Notes: a model not told the origin generated them from the letters alone. 64,000 nucleotides of DNA from Taxillus chinensis (GCA_023512835.1 CM042085.1:50215569-50279568); one strand, 5' to 3'; shown: positions 42,361 to 54,206, numbered from the stretch's first letter. Made by a program: numbers and translations.

Positions 42361-44353
42361 ATGGGGTAACAGGGGTATTTTTGGAGTTTTAGTGTAATTC
42401 CTGAGGGGCTTGGGCAAGTCGGTGAAACCGTTGCATTATCTCCTTAGACCATCTAGATGGATGAGTCGACATACTGTTTCAAAACTTCAATCCTTCGGTA
42501 GTTAATCAACTCCTGAACAGCACTTTCGAACTCCATGCAATTGTTAATGTCATGTCCTGGAGCCATCTCATGGAACATACACCTTTTCTGTTGGTCGGTC
42601 CCTTATTCACCTTCAATAGATGATCTGGTCAACAAATACCCGTACTTGAGTAAAAACTGAAACAACTGGTCCCTTTGCATTCGTACTTGGGAGAACTTCG
42701 CAATCCTAGCTTCCAAGGTGATGGCAGTAACACTATTAGAGTGTTCTGGCAATGGGTTGTTGTTGACACTCGGGGAATTGGATAGTGTTGCGAAATCCAA
42801 CCAGTGAGCATCTTTTAATGCTTGGACTTTTCTTTTAAATGCGATGCAACCCTCAACATTGTGTCCTATAGCACCGGCATGATATACGCAACGAAGGTCT
42901 AGTTTGTACCAATTTGGGTATGGCGGTTTCAGTTCTCCCATAGGGGTAGGGACTGCCAGTCTTGCCTCAAGGAGCCTCGGGTACAATTCAACATAAGTCA
43001 TAGGGATTGGGTCAAACTCTTGGTGCTTCTTGGGAGCTTGATTTGGTCTCGGGTCAGTGGATGGGCTTCTAATAGGTGCTTGGACTAGTGCTGGGGTAGG
43101 TAGTTGAGGAAATTGTGGAGCTGGGTAAGGATATTGGGGTCTTGCCTGGAATTGGAAAGGTTGGAATTGCAGGATAGGTGCAGGTGCGGCGTATACGGCT
43201 ACTGAAGGTGGTCTGAAGTAAACAGGCATTTAGGGAGGGTTAGGTTGCATCATCGGACCAGACTGATACACGAAATTAGTTTCCCCTTCTTTCTTCTTCA
43301 GCAGTATTGTGACCTCTTCGATGCCTCTACCATTTCTCCTTTTAGCTTTCCTCCTTTGACTCTACTCTCGATGACTTCGCCTAAAGCGACTAGATCAGTG
43401 AAAGTGCTAGAAACATGACTAATCAACTTTTTATAATACACACCCTTCAATGTGTTGATGAATAATGTAGTGAGCTCCCTCTCTATTAGCGGAGGTTGCA
43501 CTTCCATTGCAGTTTCCCTCCACCTTCTTGCATAGTCCTTGAAATTTTCATTAGGACCTTTCTCCAAAGATTGTAGCATCAGACAATCCAAGGCGAGTTC
43601 AGTAACATGTTTATATTGTACCAAGAATGCGGTAGCTAAGTCCTTCCACGTTCTGATACGTCCTTCGTCTAGCTGAAAATACCAACGTAAGGGTGCTCTT
43701 GTTAGACTCTCCTGGAAGCAATGCATAAGAAGTCTATCGTCGCTGGTGTATGCGGCCATTTTTTGACAGTACATCGCCAAGTGAGTTCTGGGACAGCGTG
43801 TGCCATTTAACCTCTCAAATTCGGGCATCTTAAACTTATGGGGTAAAACAACACCAGGGACCAGGCACAACTCATCATGGTAAATCATGCCATAAATCTC
43901 GGCGCCCTCAACTACCTTTAATCGTTCCCCAATCCTCCTTAGTGCAGGGGACTCAGCTTCCTCTTTGTATGCTGGAGATCCTACCACTTCTGTACGAACT
44001 CCCATTACTGGTGAAGTGTATTGGCCTGGATTGGGCGTACCCAAATGCTCGGGAACGACATTGTGTGTCACAGGCTGTGTGGGAGGTGGAGGCTGTGTCA
44101 CTTCTGGCCTAGGCTGCGGGTTTGCTTCCCTTGGAGCTCCTTCGACCAACCTGGCCATCATTTCTGCCATACGGTTCATCTGTTCTTGCAGGTTCTGAAC
44201 TGTATCACTCATGCCTTGGTGACTTTGCTCTAGCCCCATCAGTCTATTTTCATTCTTGTCGGCCATCGAATGGGACGTGTGCTTGTGTCTGGACCGAAGG
44301 TTGTAAGTGTACCCAATTCTGGATGAAGAAACTATTTCTGCTGAAAGAAACAC
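42361..44353 (-). pseudogene. gag: TAT gag
   Basis: The N-terminal part (44353-43980) is a helical segment with TVQNLQEQMNRMAEMMARL. The Retrotrans_gag-type core (43830-43330) shows DRLLMHCFQESL, ALRWYFQL-type sequence, FLVQYKH and FKDYARRWRE. Pro/Gln-rich sequence (43229-43000) precedes two CxxH..GHx4C knuckles: CVYHAGAIGHNVEGC near 42880 and CMFHEMAPGHDINNC near 42575. Stops lie at 43298, about 43230, 42603 and about 42460. Methionine 44353 follows a pyrimidine-rich CAG, so the first codons may belong to an intron or leader, and MADKNEN at 44266 is a second candidate start. Confidence 0.83.
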
Positions 44354-44570
44354 GAAGAGTGAGCATTTTTAGTTTTGTTTTCACTTTTTATATGAATGCA
44401 TGAGATGCATGAATGGATGCAAGTGAACGGGTTTAATAAACTTCATTTTATTAATAAAAGGAAAAAGATTACATGCATAAATGTCGTGCAACCTTTTAAC
44501 AACTACAATAACAGAAACTACATGGCTCTAAGGCAATTATTCAGTCATCTCAAAGATGGTAATATGGTCT
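44354..44570 (-). other. AT-rich spacer between TAT ORF1 and gag
   Basis: About 215 bases without a supported gene. The minus strand has TTTTATTAATAAAATGAAG, a poly(A)-signal-like word, then GCATCTCATGCATTCAT and TTCTTTCAGCAG just before gag, which looks like a splice acceptor. The shared words with 40691-40916 suggest the two spacers are related. Confidence 0.55.
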
Positions 44571-45040
44571 TCAAGTGCGATGCCTCCTCCTCTGCGGCGG
44601 TCTTTCTCCAGCATCCTCCCTCTGCTGCAGCATGGTCTCCAGTTGCTTGTCCCTCAGCTGCAACCTCTGAGTAGTTCTCTCCAAAGTGGCTTCCAGCCTG
44701 TGGACTTGCTGCTTCAGCTTCTGGTTCTCTTGCAAGATGGTCCTGACGATCAAACTCTGCTGTGGCTCGTGCTGTGCTCTCCAAGGAATGTAAGCTAGGA
44801 AGATACCGAATTTTGAGGTGTTAGGCTAAATCTTGCGAGGTGTAGACCACGCTTGATGCATCTTCATCCCCTTCTCTTCTAGCATGGTACGACCATAAGT
44901 GAACTCGCAGCACTCCATCCCATACAATACCGGAACAATCTGACTATCCCCTAGCTATCTTTCACTCTGCAGTGGTGCATAAGCAGTAGCTCCCTAGGGA
45001 CCTAACAAAGGAACCCAATTGTACTCACCACAACTGTATG
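44571..45040 (-). pseudogene. TAT ORF1 C-terminal part (DUF7745-like), interrupted by Tek3
   Basis: Reading on from the insertion point the codons give YSCGEYNWVPLLGP, then YGMECCEFTYGRT, and after a stop near 44825 a coiled coil with LQENQKLKQQVHRLEATLE (44753-44571) ending in an Arg-rich tail. The first part continues the frame broken at 63009 (RYSITY). It resembles plant hypothetical proteins of the DUF7745 type, from memory. In-frame stops occur near 44985 and 44955. Role unknown; Ogre/Tat elements often have an uncharacterised ORF1 before gag. Confidence 0.72.
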
Positions 45041-46330
45041 CGTCACATCCCAGATTTCCAACCCATAGAAGCCGGTTAGTGAATCCCCATGCTCGCACCC
45101 GAAGGGACAAGGGGTTGGTGAGAACACCGAGAAAGGGACCTTAGCATAGGTGCCGTCCCTAAACCATATCACACATATACTAAAATCTCATTTCAAAGCA
45201 TAGTACAAACACACATACATACATGTTCTTTCCCCCACGGGGTTACCACATAGTTTTTACAATACAATAAAATAAACAAACACACATGAGGTCCTCACCT
45301 CTGGTGAACCTCCTAGCTCCTGTAAGCACCTGAAACAAACAAAAACAAACACAACAGGAGGGGTGAGCAACCACAGCTCAGTAGGGATTATGTCTCCCCG
45401 ACCCATCCGAACTCATAAACTAGTGTAGGCATGTGCTCGTGTAATGCTACATATACATATATCACCAACTCAATCATATACACATATTGAAATGAAAGAA
45501 AACCTCTCAGGTAATCCCAAACATTGCCTCTCAGGCACACAGTACTGCCCCTTGGGCACAGCAGTGCTCTCAGGCATAATATTGCCTCTCAGGCACAAGC
45601 TTACCTCTCAGACACGATATTACCTCTGAGGCACAATAGCCTCTCAGGCTCTAAACAAATCTCACCTCCCAGGTCCTCAACAGTAGCCTCCCAGGCTTAT
45701 CAAGATAACCTCGCATGCCCACATGATCACTTGAGTTCACAACTCTATCCTTATATCTTGACCAAGAGAGAAGATTCTCGTAGAAGCTATTTTCTTGAAA
45801 TAAAAAGTCCCGGCATTGGCTCCCCATAGCATAACTAAGATAATCTGATTTTTGTGGATTTTTCTGAGGGATCTAACCCCACTTTCCAAAAAGTCACCAC
45901 TACGAACTTTTGAAGATTTCCGGGATTTTACACTAAATCCCATTTTTCACATTTTGAAGGAGGGGGAATTAATTTTTCTAGTATTTTTCTTTGAATCCAA
46001 ATGGGGGTAACTTAAGTATTTTTCTAGTATTTTTGTTATTTACATTGTAACTTAAGTATAATACTTAAGTATAATACTTAAAAATGTGTAGATGGGTATG
46101 GGTTACAATGTAAATAGTCCAGTCCAGTGAAACTTGAACTACTCCAGAACTGCACTGCCCAACTGCTTGAGACACCCTGCTCGAAACACCTTGCTCGACG
46201 CTGCTCGACACTCTAGGCTCGAGCAACATGCTCGACGCTCCCTGCTCGACACTCTACTCGACGCTCTGCTCGAGGCTAGCCTCGAGCAGTTACCCAGTCG
46301 CGAACTGTCAACTCCGTTTTTCCCAATTTC
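45041..46330 (-). repeat. Tek3 3' LTR, part A (U5/R side, left of Tek4)
   Basis: It contains the LTR 3' end (GTGACG read on the minus strand), a CTCTCAGGCAC repeat patch (45505-45715), the conserved AAAAGTCCCGGCATTGGC block and the CTGCTCGA repeat cluster (46140-46290). It stops at the Tek4 target site ATTTC (46326-46330). Bases 45743-46330 match the truncated 5' LTR from 61717; bases 45041-45742 have no counterpart there. Confidence 0.9.
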
Positions 46331-46685
46331 TGCAAAGACCCGTATCAGTGTGTAACCGGAGTTAGGCCCTGAATAGACATTGGAATATCTATTCGGCAGC
46401 GTGGCCTTGGTGTTATTTTATGTTATTTATTTTTGATAATATGATGAGTATTAAAATATATTTAGACATGTCGTTATTATTACGTGATTATTATTAATCC
46501 GAACATTTAATGTTGAGGCCAGATTATTATTATTATTGTTATTATTTTGTTATTAGTATTTAAATGATTTAAGAGTACTTGAGGGTAATGTTTATAATGA
46601 ATGATTACTATTATTCTTACTCATTTTATTTATTATTAGTGGATTAAGAGTATTATTCAAAGTTATTATTATTATTATTATAGAG

Positions 46686-46693
46686 TATAGATA
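46686..46693 (+). promoter_or_regulatory. TATA box position of Tek4 5' LTR, mutated
   Basis: TATAGATA stands where the 3' LTR has TATAAATA (54562-54569). The A-to-G change probably weakens transcription of the genomic RNA from the 5' LTR. The start site itself cannot be seen. Confidence 0.65.
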
Positions 46694-47109
46694 GGAGGAA
46701 CTAGGGTAGAAACCCTATTTTTGGCTGTGCGTGCGCGCTTGGCAAGGGGAGCACAGGTTTGGAGCAGCGAGAATTGAAGCAAACTGTCGAGTTGATCATT
46801 CAAGGCTATAATCAGGTAGGTGTTCTTGATCGTCTGTTACCTCATTGCTTAAGCACAGACGGAAAGAACTAGTATCTTAATTCTTTATGGGTTTAAACAC
46901 ATGTTCAATTTTGTTACTCGATATTTTGTATCTCGAGTTTTGTGCTTGTGTCGTGTCATGGGTGCGATAGCACCATCGGATGGGGTTGTCACAAGCGGCG
47001 GCATGGGCGATGACTTCAACAGCATCTGGGGCGACGACTTCAAGCAGCGGCGGCAACGAGTTATTGTACCCGACGTGCGACGGCAAGGCGAGGACGGATC
47101 CCTGCGCGC

Positions 47110-47111
<2 letters not shown>

Positions 47112-47172
<61 letters not shown>
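47112..47172 (+). repeat. (GA)n microsatellite, about 30 units, in Tek4 5' LTR
   Basis: Uninterrupted GA repeat over 61 bases. The 3' LTR has only about 10 units at 54988-55008. As both LTRs were identical at insertion, one has expanded or contracted since. The GA repeat keeps several frames open but encodes nothing plausible. Confidence 0.97.
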
Positions 47173-47175
<3 letters not shown>

Positions 47176-48719
47176 CGGCGCACTCGGAGAGGGAGGAAGA
47201 AGGTTGGGTACGGCAGCGAGAGAGAGTCGCGGCGCACTCGAATCCCTGCCGCCCCGTGGCTGCCGCGCATCTGCACGCCAGCGAGAGAGACGAGGCGACG
47301 GTGTCTGCCGTCGGTGGTTGCCGTGCGCCCGCGATCCGGCGAGAGGAACAGAGATGGAGATGGAGCGACGGCCGTCGCCCATGGTCGAGCACTCACGACC
47401 CGCGTGAGTGGAGGACGAGCGATGGGGGAAGCGGCGTCGCTTCGTCCCCGAGTCGCCAGCCCTAGTGGGCTGGCGTGTCCTGACTGGCCTAAGTGGGCTG
47501 GTTTCTTTTTTTTAAAAAAAAAAAAAAAGGGGTATATATATATGTATATATATGAGAATAAATGAATATGAAAAAAAGGGTGTTTTGTGTTATATTAAGA
47601 TGTATTCGACATCTTAAATTGTGATTGAATATTAACCATACATATATATATATATGTATAGTTCTTTTGTTTTACTTGGCATTTAAATATTAACTGTAAC
47701 TGAATATTGATGGTGTGATTATAAGTGCATAATTAAAATATTTCTATGCTACATTTGGAACTTAAATTTATTATCTGTTTAGTGAATTCGTATAAATGAA
47801 CATATACGTATACGTATACAAATAACCACTGTGGCTTGTAATAATTGGATTGGTGATTTTAATGCTTGTAGGATTGTTGTACTAAGTTCTGACTCTTGGA
47901 AAACCTGTTTATTGATTATGAGTGTGAATCTTGTGTTTAAATTGATGTCGATTAATTGGGAGTGTGGATAATTGTCATGAAATTGGTTGGGTTAACTACG
48001 GGTCCCACATAGGGCTGGCAAGAGGCCACGGGTCCCCTATGTGGCTAGTAACCCAGGTCCCATATGTGGCAGGTTGTCATTAAGGACACCACAGGTCCCA
48101 CATATGGCTGATTAGTAGTGTTTTGAATTCCTGGAGTTGGTAGTGGGAATCCCGTGGAAAGATGAATGAGACGTAATGACTTGTTTATGCTCTAATGATA
48201 TTTAATTATGATAGAATGTGACACTACACTGGCACAAGAATACACTGATCATACAGATTTAGGAATTTATGTAATAGGGTACTGAAGATGGGGATTACCT
48301 ACTGGGCATTCGTGCTCACCCTACTTTATTTCTATTACTTATAGGTTGTAGTGAGTAGCTGTTGGAGCCATAGCAGAGCGGGACGGGACACCTTTGAGTA
48401 GGATATCTTCTATAGAATTTGCCTATTTTCTATTATTTATAATTTTTCCGGACTAGGGTCCGTGACAGTTGTATTAACTTGGATAGCGGGACCATGTTAC
48501 TTTGTATTTATGGGTGTTGTTTGAATTCAGTAATGTTGATTGCACTGGTAATTATTGGTTGACTGCATGTTGTATTTGGACCATTGGAATGTACAATTTC
48601 ACCCCTGTTATGGAGTTGTACTGTTCTGGGTCGATCACCTTTTCCCTCGACCCCTGTAGTGTGGGCGTGGGGGAGTCGCGTTCCTAGTTCTGTTGGTTTC
48701 AGGATATGGGGGCGTGACA

Positions 48720-49216
48720 AGTTGGTATCAGAGCATGGTCTAGTGGACCTAGGTAGTGAGGGGTGGTTGATAGACACTTATAAGCTTGGAAGACTATAGG
48801 GAGGGCGCTTGATCAACGTGGTCCTTATATGTGTTCTAGGTCGACTGAGGGCCGATCAGATCATCTTAGGAAGCATTTGGGTTGGGTGCATACATGCTGC
48901 GTGAATGTGTGCATATCTAGGCACTAGAAATCATCTGCCAGTGCTGCTTTAATGATGTGCTTGTATTGATTATATAATTGACTATCTGTGGTTTGTTTTT
49001 CTTTGGTGGTTGATTGTGCTTCATTGAAAATGCTGTTATGCTAGGTCAAACCTAGGAGTCTAAGTGAATGACCACATGAATTGGTGAATAGAATATGGGG
49101 CATAGAGACCTCATTATTTGTGTGGTGGACTTTGTTCTGCCTCTTGATTTAAATAATTTGGTTGTTTGACTAGTGCGCAGTAGTTAATAGATATTATTGA
49201 TATGTGTTGGTGCAGA
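48720..49216 (+). promoter_or_regulatory. Tek4 primer binding site and untranslated leader
   Basis: TGGTATCAGAGCATGG starts at 48723, four bases after the LTR end, and is complementary to initiator tRNA-Met. It primes minus-strand synthesis. The following 480 bases to the gag ATG show no open frame of note and are taken as leader. Confidence 0.92.
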
Positions 49217-50480
49217 ATGGCACCTAAGACTAGGGCTCAAGGTCCAGCAGAGGAGCTTTCCATTCAGTCTGAATCACAAGGAGAGCAGAGTTCTCCAGTA
49301 CCTGCCTTGGGTTCAGATATTGCTGCTCAGATTGGGGCTCAAATACTGAGCCAAATCCAGGGTGCCATGCAGGGTACCATGAGGGAGGTGGCCAGAGAAG
49401 TGATGCAGGAGGAGCTAAGGAAGCAGCAGCAGCCTCAGCAGGAGCAACAGCAGGAGGTTCTAGAGGAGAGCCAGCCACAGGTCATGACAGTTCTGCCTGC
49501 AGTACCGATCGACTGGGTGAGTCGGTTCCTGAAGTAGAAACCGACGAAGTTTGAGGCGAATACGAGACCCGATGAGGCCGAGGAATAGATCAAATGGACG
49601 GAGGACATCTTCGAGCTGATCCAGGTACCCGAGGAGGCTAAGGTCCGCTTAGCCACGCATTTCCTAGTAGGTGGGGCCCGCAGGTGGTGGGACGCTGTGA
49701 AGCATATTCATGAGAGCCCGATGGCATGGGAGGACTTCGTGGAGCTCTTTTACACAGAGTATTTCCCTCGCTCTGTGCAGAAGACGAGGCGACGGGAGTA
49801 CTATACACTGGAGCAGGGCGGTCGGATTGTTACAGAGTATGTCACTGCTTTTACTGAGCTAGGGAGATTTGCCCTAGAGTCATGGAGGGTTGAGGCTAAT
49901 AAGACCCAGGATTTCATTGATGGGCTGAGACCATCACTCAGGAGGGCACTGAACATGATGGAGTTGACCACTTACAGTGACGCGGTCAACAAGGCACTTA
50001 TTGGAGAGCGGGACTTAAACCAGATCAGGACTCAGAAACCAGGGAGCTCAACGGGGCCTAGCCAGAAGAGGCCAAGAGAGGAACAGTAAGAGGGACAAGG
50101 GGACAAGAGGCCGGTGCCCAAATTCTCACATACGGGAAACTTAGGCAACAGTTCTACCTCACGGTTTTCAGGGACGTGTTGATCTTGCGGACTTCGGGGA
50201 CATAAGGAGGCAGATTGTAGGCGGAAGAGTGGCAGCCCACTCAAGTGTTTTCGATGTGGGGGACTGGGGCACAAGATAGGAGAGTGTCCCTCTGCCAGCT
50301 CAGCTAGTGTTGCGGGGCCACATCGACCTCGTGACCAGGGTCAGAGGAGCGGTGCTCCTTATCAGAGACCAGCTCAGTCAGGGCAGTCAGTACAGGGACA
50401 GCCTCCTACTCAGCAGCCTCAGCGGGAGGCCCAGGCTCAGAAGGGACAGAATGATCGAGCTATGACGAGTCAGGCCAGCG
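49217..50480 (+). pseudogene. gag: Tek4 gag
   Basis: The start is ATG 49217 (MAPKTRAQ), matching Tek2; an upstream ATG at 49202 is in frame but less conserved. A Gln-rich helical region comes first, then the capsid-like core (49540-50000) with IKWTEDIFEL, RRWWDAV and DFIDGLRPSL. Two knuckles lie at 50175-50290: the first reads C-stop-SCGLRGHKEADC, with TGA where Trp stood, and the second, CFRCGGLGHKIGEC, is intact. Stops are at 49535, 49586 (TAG, expected Trp), 50087 and about 50177. A frameshift near 50500 separates gag from the protease frame. Confidence 0.92.
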
Positions 50481-50483
50481 GTA

Positions 50484-51272
50484 GTGTGCAGAAGGGGAGG
50501 AACTATGCTATCACTGACAGAGAGGCAAGTTCCACCAGTTGACGAGGCGAGTCAGGGGCCAGCTGCTGTGAGAGGTATGATTTTGGTTTCACACACTATT
50601 TGTACTGTCTTGATTGACACTGGTGCTACTCATTCTTTTATCGCACACTCCACTGTTGAGGGATTAGAGTTGGATTGTACTACTGTTGATCAGCCCCTTG
50701 TGGTTGATACACCCGTAGGGGGCCTGGTGGTGATTGATAGGGTCTGTACGGGATGTGAGGTTACTCTCGGAGGTGTTAACCTCCGGTGTAACCTATTTGT
50801 GATGCACTTTGATACTTTTGATGTGATTTTGGGTATGGACTGGTTGACCCGTGTTGAGGCGGTGATTGAGTGTTATAGGCGACGAGTGACCTTCCTCACA
50901 CCTGAGGGCACTCGAGGCACCTTCGTGGGTGAGTGGTCTGATGATGCTTGCAAGTTGGGGCTTTTGAGGCAGGGATGGGGTGATGGAACCCATCAGTTAG
51001 CCAGTCTGACCCTAGTTGACCCCCAACAGGAGGGTAAGGTGGTGTTACCTAAGGTGGTGAATCAGTTTTCCGACATGTTTCCCGAGGACTTGGTTGATTT
51101 ACCACCAGAGAGAGAGGTGGACTTCTCGATAGAGTTGCTACCCGGGACAGCACCTATCAGATTGGCAGCTTACAGGATGGCACCAGTTGAGCTTCGAGAG
51201 CTCAAGAGGTAGATCGACGATCTTTAGGCGCGTGGTTTTATTAGACGGAGTAGTTCGCCTTGGAGTGCTCCG
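50484..51272 (+). pseudogene. pol: Tek4 protease and RT entry region
   Basis: The aspartic protease motif VLIDTGATHSF lies near 50610-50640, followed by the conserved LGMDWL segment near 50830. The frame is open from 50484 to TAG at 51210, where relatives have Gln (LKRQID). A second TAG at 51225 follows. The same frame then continues into the long RT-integrase frame at 51273. Two stops therefore separate protease from RT. Confidence 0.92.
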
Positions 51273-53951
51273 GTGTTATTCGCCAAAAAGGCGGATGGTT
51301 CGCTTCGGTTGTGCATTGACTATCGACGGTTGAACCAGGTGACAGTGAAGAATAGATACCCCCTACCAAGGATCGATGACTTATTTGATCAATTCAGGGG
51401 TGCCCGTTGGTTCTCTAAGATTGATTTGAGATCTGGATACCATCAGTTGCGTGTGCGGGAGTCAGATATCTCGAAGACAGCCTTCAGTTGCAGGTATGGC
51501 CATTATGAGTGGCTAGTGATGCCCTTTGGGCTCACAAATGCCCCAGCGGTGTTCATGGGGTTGATGAATCAGATCTTCGCACCCTATCTCGATCAGTTCG
51601 TGGTTGTCTTTATAGATGATATCCTGATTTATTCTCGGACAGGAAGCGAGCATGAGGAGCATTTACATGTGGTGTTGCAGACGTTGAGGGACCATAGACT
51701 ATATGCAAAATTCACGAAGTGTGACTTTTGGCTGCAGAGGGTGAAGTTCTTAGGGCATGTGGTATCATCGGAGGGTGTCACCGTACATCCTGGCAAGATT
51801 GAAGCGGTGATGTCTTGGAAGCGGCCAACAAATGTTTTTGAGATTCGGAGTTTTCTGGGGTTGGCGGGTTATTACAGGAGGTTTGTCATGGACTTCTCCC
51901 GTTTAGCTGCGCCGATGACTGGTTTGACCCGAAAGGGAGTACGGTTTGACTGGACGGATGCTTGTGAGAATGCTTTCAGTCAGTTGAAGGCCAGATTGAC
52001 TTTAGCACCTATCCTGGTCCTGCCACAGGAGGGTGTACCCTATGAGGTCTATTGTGATGCCTCTAATGTTGGATTGGGTTGTGTGCTCATGCAGGAAGGA
52101 CGGGTAATTGCTTATGGTTCCCGTCAGTTGAGGACCCATGAGAAGAACTACCCGACGCACGATTTAGAGCTGGCTGCAGTGATCTTTGCATTGAAAAGTT
52201 GGCAGCACTATCTTCTAGGGGAGAAGTTTGTGGTATACACTGACCACAAGAGCTTGCAGTACATTTTCTCTCAGCGGGATCTGAATCTTAGACAGAGGCG
52301 TTGGGTGGAGTATATGCAACAGTTCCAGTTTGATCTACAGTATACACCTGGGAAGGGGAATGTAGTAGCTGATGCCTTGAGCCGGAAGAGCCAGGCCATG
52401 ATGGCTCTCTGTGCTGTCAAGGAGTGGGAGATGATGGGGCAACTAGCTGCTCTTAGGTTACAGCCAGTGCAGGGCATAGTGCAGGGTATGCTGAGTGTGG
52501 TTATAGCAGTGCCTGAGTTGCGGCGTCAGGTTATTGAAGGTCAGTTGGGGGATGTTGAGTGTGAGGTCATTCGAGATCAGATTCAGACTGCCGTACTTTC
52601 TGCTGATTGGACAGAGGATTCCGACCATGTGTTGCGCTATCGAGGTCGATTGATAGTTCCATCTTCTCTCTGGGAGACAGTTCTACGGGAATTCCATCAC
52701 TCTCGTTTGGCTGTTTACCCTGGAGGAACGAAGATGTACCATGCTGTACGACAGCAGTTTTGGTGGTCGGGCCTTAAGAAAGCCATTGCGGAGTTTGTTC
52801 GATGGTGTTTGACATACCAGCAGGTCAAGGCCGAGCATTTGCGGTCTGCCGGTGAGTTGCAATCGTTACCTGTGCCGGAGTGGAAGTGGGATCATGTGAC
52901 TATGGACTTCGTCACAGGGCTTCCTCGTTCTAGAGGTCATGATACTATTTGGGTTGTTGTGGACCGTTTAACAAAATCTGCCCACTTTATTCCGATTCGT
53001 GAGAACGATCCAATCCGGACCTTGGGACAGCGATATGTCGACGTGGTGGTACGATTGCATGGTGTGCCATTATCGATCCTCTCTGATAGGGATGCACGGT
53101 TCACTTCGCAGTTCTGGCGGCAGTTACAACGTGCTTTGGGCACCCGAGTGAATTTGAGTACAGCTTATCACCCTCAGACCGATGGCCAGTCCGAACGCAC
53201 TATTCAGATTCTCGAGGATATGCTCCGTGCTTGTGTGTTGGATTTTGGAGGTTGTTGGGAGGCTCACCTTCCGTTGGTGGAGTTCTCCTATAACAACAGC
53301 TATCAAGCTACGATAGGGATGGCGCCATATGAGGCATTGTATGGGCGACCGTGTCGCTCCCCTCTGTGTTGGGCCCAGGCAGGGGAGGCTGTTGTTTTGG
53401 GTCCCGATATGGTTCAAGAGACTACAGACTTGGTTCAAGTGATCCGGCAACGGATGTTGACGGCCCAGAGTCGACAGAAATCATATGCTGACAGACGACG
53501 ACGACAACTTCAGTTCGTTGTAGGGGATCGCGTCTTCTTGCGAGTCTCGCCACGACGGGGACACAGGCGGTTTGGGCGAGGTTCCAAACTCTCACCTCGA
53601 TTTGTGGGTCCTTTCCCTATCATTGCAGCTGTGGGACCGGTAGCCTATCGATTGGAGTTACCACCCGAGTTGGCTCGTGTTCATGATGTTTTCCATGTCT
53701 CCCAGCTACGGCAATATTATCCGGATCCTTCCCATGTGCTCGATTGGCGTGAGATAGAGTTAGCGGATGATGGTTTTGTGGTAGAGGCACCAGTTCAGAT
53801 TTTAGACCGCCGGGAGCAAGTTTTGCGGGGCAAGACAATTCCTTTGGTTCGCGTTTTATGGCGTCACCACAACGTGGAGGAGCAGACCTGGGAGCGCGAG
53901 AGCCAGATGCGTGTTCTTCACCCCGAGCTGTTCGAGGACGAACCGTCCTAA
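51273..53951 (+). CDS. pol: Tek4 RT, RNase H, integrase and chromodomain (892 codons uninterrupted)
   Basis: The frame is open for 892 codons and is the downstream part of a Pol polyprotein, so its first Met is internal. RT (residues 1-180) has FIDDILIYS. RNase H (about 250-380) has YCDAS, ELAAVIF, TDHKSL and DALSRK, giving D, E, D, D. The integrase zinc finger (about 470-525) reads HSRLAVY and CLTYQQ, so one His and one Cys of HHCC are replaced by Tyr. The core has [13 protein letters not shown] and DGQSERT (D, D, E). A GPY/F-like module (RFVGPF) and a C-terminal chromodomain ([20 protein letters not shown]) follow. Chromodomains target integration to marked chromatin. Upstream stops at 51210 and 51225 mean no complete Pol is made. 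Confidence 0.96.
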   Translation: MLFAKKADGSLRLCIDYRRLNQVTVKNRYPLPRIDDLFDQFRGARWFSKIDLRSGYHQLRVRESDISKTAFSCRYGHYEWLVMPFGLTNAPAVFMGLMNQIFAPYLDQFVVVFIDDILIYSRTGSEHEEHLHVVLQTLRDHRLYAKFTKCDFWLQRVKFLGHVVSSEGVTVHPGKIEAVMSWKRPTNVFEIRSFLGLAGYYRRFVMDFSRLAAPMTGLTRKGVRFDWTDACENAFSQLKARLTLAPILVLPQEGVPYEVYCDASNVGLGCVLMQEGRVIAYGSRQLRTHEKNYPTHDLELAAVIFALKSWQHYLLGEKFVVYTDHKSLQYIFSQRDLNLRQRRWVEYMQQFQFDLQYTPGKGNVVADALSRKSQAMMALCAVKEWEMMGQLAALRLQPVQGIVQGMLSVVIAVPELRRQVIEGQLGDVECEVIRDQIQTAVLSADWTEDSDHVLRYRGRLIVPSSLWETVLREFHHSRLAVYPGGTKMYHAVRQQFWWSGLKKAIAEFVRWCLTYQQVKAEHLRSAGELQSLPVPEWKWDHVTMDFVTGLPRSRGHDTIWVVVDRLTKSAHFIPIRENDPIRTLGQRYVDVVVRLHGVPLSILSDRDARFTSQFWRQLQRALGTRVNLSTAYHPQTDGQSERTIQILEDMLRACVLDFGGCWEAHLPLVEFSYNNSYQATIGMAPYEALYGRPCRSPLCWAQAGEAVVLGPDMVQETTDLVQVIRQRMLTAQSRQKSYADRRRRQLQFVVGDRVFLRVSPRRGHRRFGRGSKLSPRFVGPFPIIAAVGPVAYRLELPPELARVHDVFHVSQLRQYYPDPSHVLDWREIELADDGFVVEAPVQILDRREQVLRGKTIPLVRVLWRHHNVEEQTWERESQMRVLHPELFEDEPS

Positions 53952-54206
53952 GGTGGGGAGGAGATGTCAAGATCTTCATCATGACAGAGGTAGTTAACCT
54001 TGTTGTTTGTTTGTTGTGCTTATAGTTGTTAATATCTTTAGGTTGCGCGTGAATTTTTGTGCTGTTGGTTACCTTGTTTGTGGGCATTGTTTTGTCTATC
54101 ATGTTAATTGGCGCAAAGTTGCGCATACTTTGGTTAGCCGGGGTAGTGTTACCTCGTAGTGGAAGACTTATCTTTTCGGGGATGAAAAGTCCTAAGGTGG
54201 GGAGGA
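53952..54206 (+). promoter_or_regulatory. Tek4 3' noncoding region with two identical polypurine tracts
   Basis: TCCTAAGGTGGGGAGGA ends exactly at the 3' LTR (54190-54206) and also occurs at 53947-53963, overlapping the pol stop. The first is followed by GATGTCAAG, the second by the LTR sequence TGTAAAG. The distal copy is the functional primer by position. The 240 bases between show no gene. Confidence 0.88.

Larger units (their letters stand above)
40021..45040 (-). mobile_element. TAT: Tat/Ogre-like gypsy element, left portion (RT fragment, protease, gag, ORF1 end)
   Basis: On the minus strand the order is ORF1 (continued from 63009-64000 across the Tek3 insertion), gag, protease, G-patch-like segment and the beginning of RT. 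RT is cut near 40020. An ORF upstream of gag and CX3H...GHX4C-type knuckles are marks of the Tat/Ogre group. GTATG at 45036-45040 is the target duplication made by Tek3. No LTR of TAT lies in the window. Confidence 0.85.
46331..48719 (+). repeat. Tek4 5' LTR (2389 bp)
   Basis: It begins TGCAAAGACCCG and ends GGGGGCGTGACA; the 3' copy begins TGTAAAGACC. U3 is rich in ATT repeats. The TATA position reads TATAGATA (46686-46693) where the 3' LTR has TATAAATA. A GC-rich R/U5 portion holds a long GA tract. GGTCCC words with CATATG/CCTATGTGG cores recur four times at 48000-48105. The 5' copy is about 84 bases longer, mainly from the GA tract and the region just after it. Confidence 0.95.

Noticed and set aside
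46877..47465. Overlapping open frames of 100-170 codons on both strands rich in Glu-Arg or Leu-Ser
   Set aside because: They arise from the GA microsatellite and the GC-rich LTR. They lie wholly inside the Tek4 LTR and show no domain.
48723..48738. tRNA gene fragment
   Set aside because: The match is only the primer site complementary to the 3' end of initiator tRNA-Met; no cloverleaf is present. The same holds for the primer sites at 14721, 25301 and 32370.
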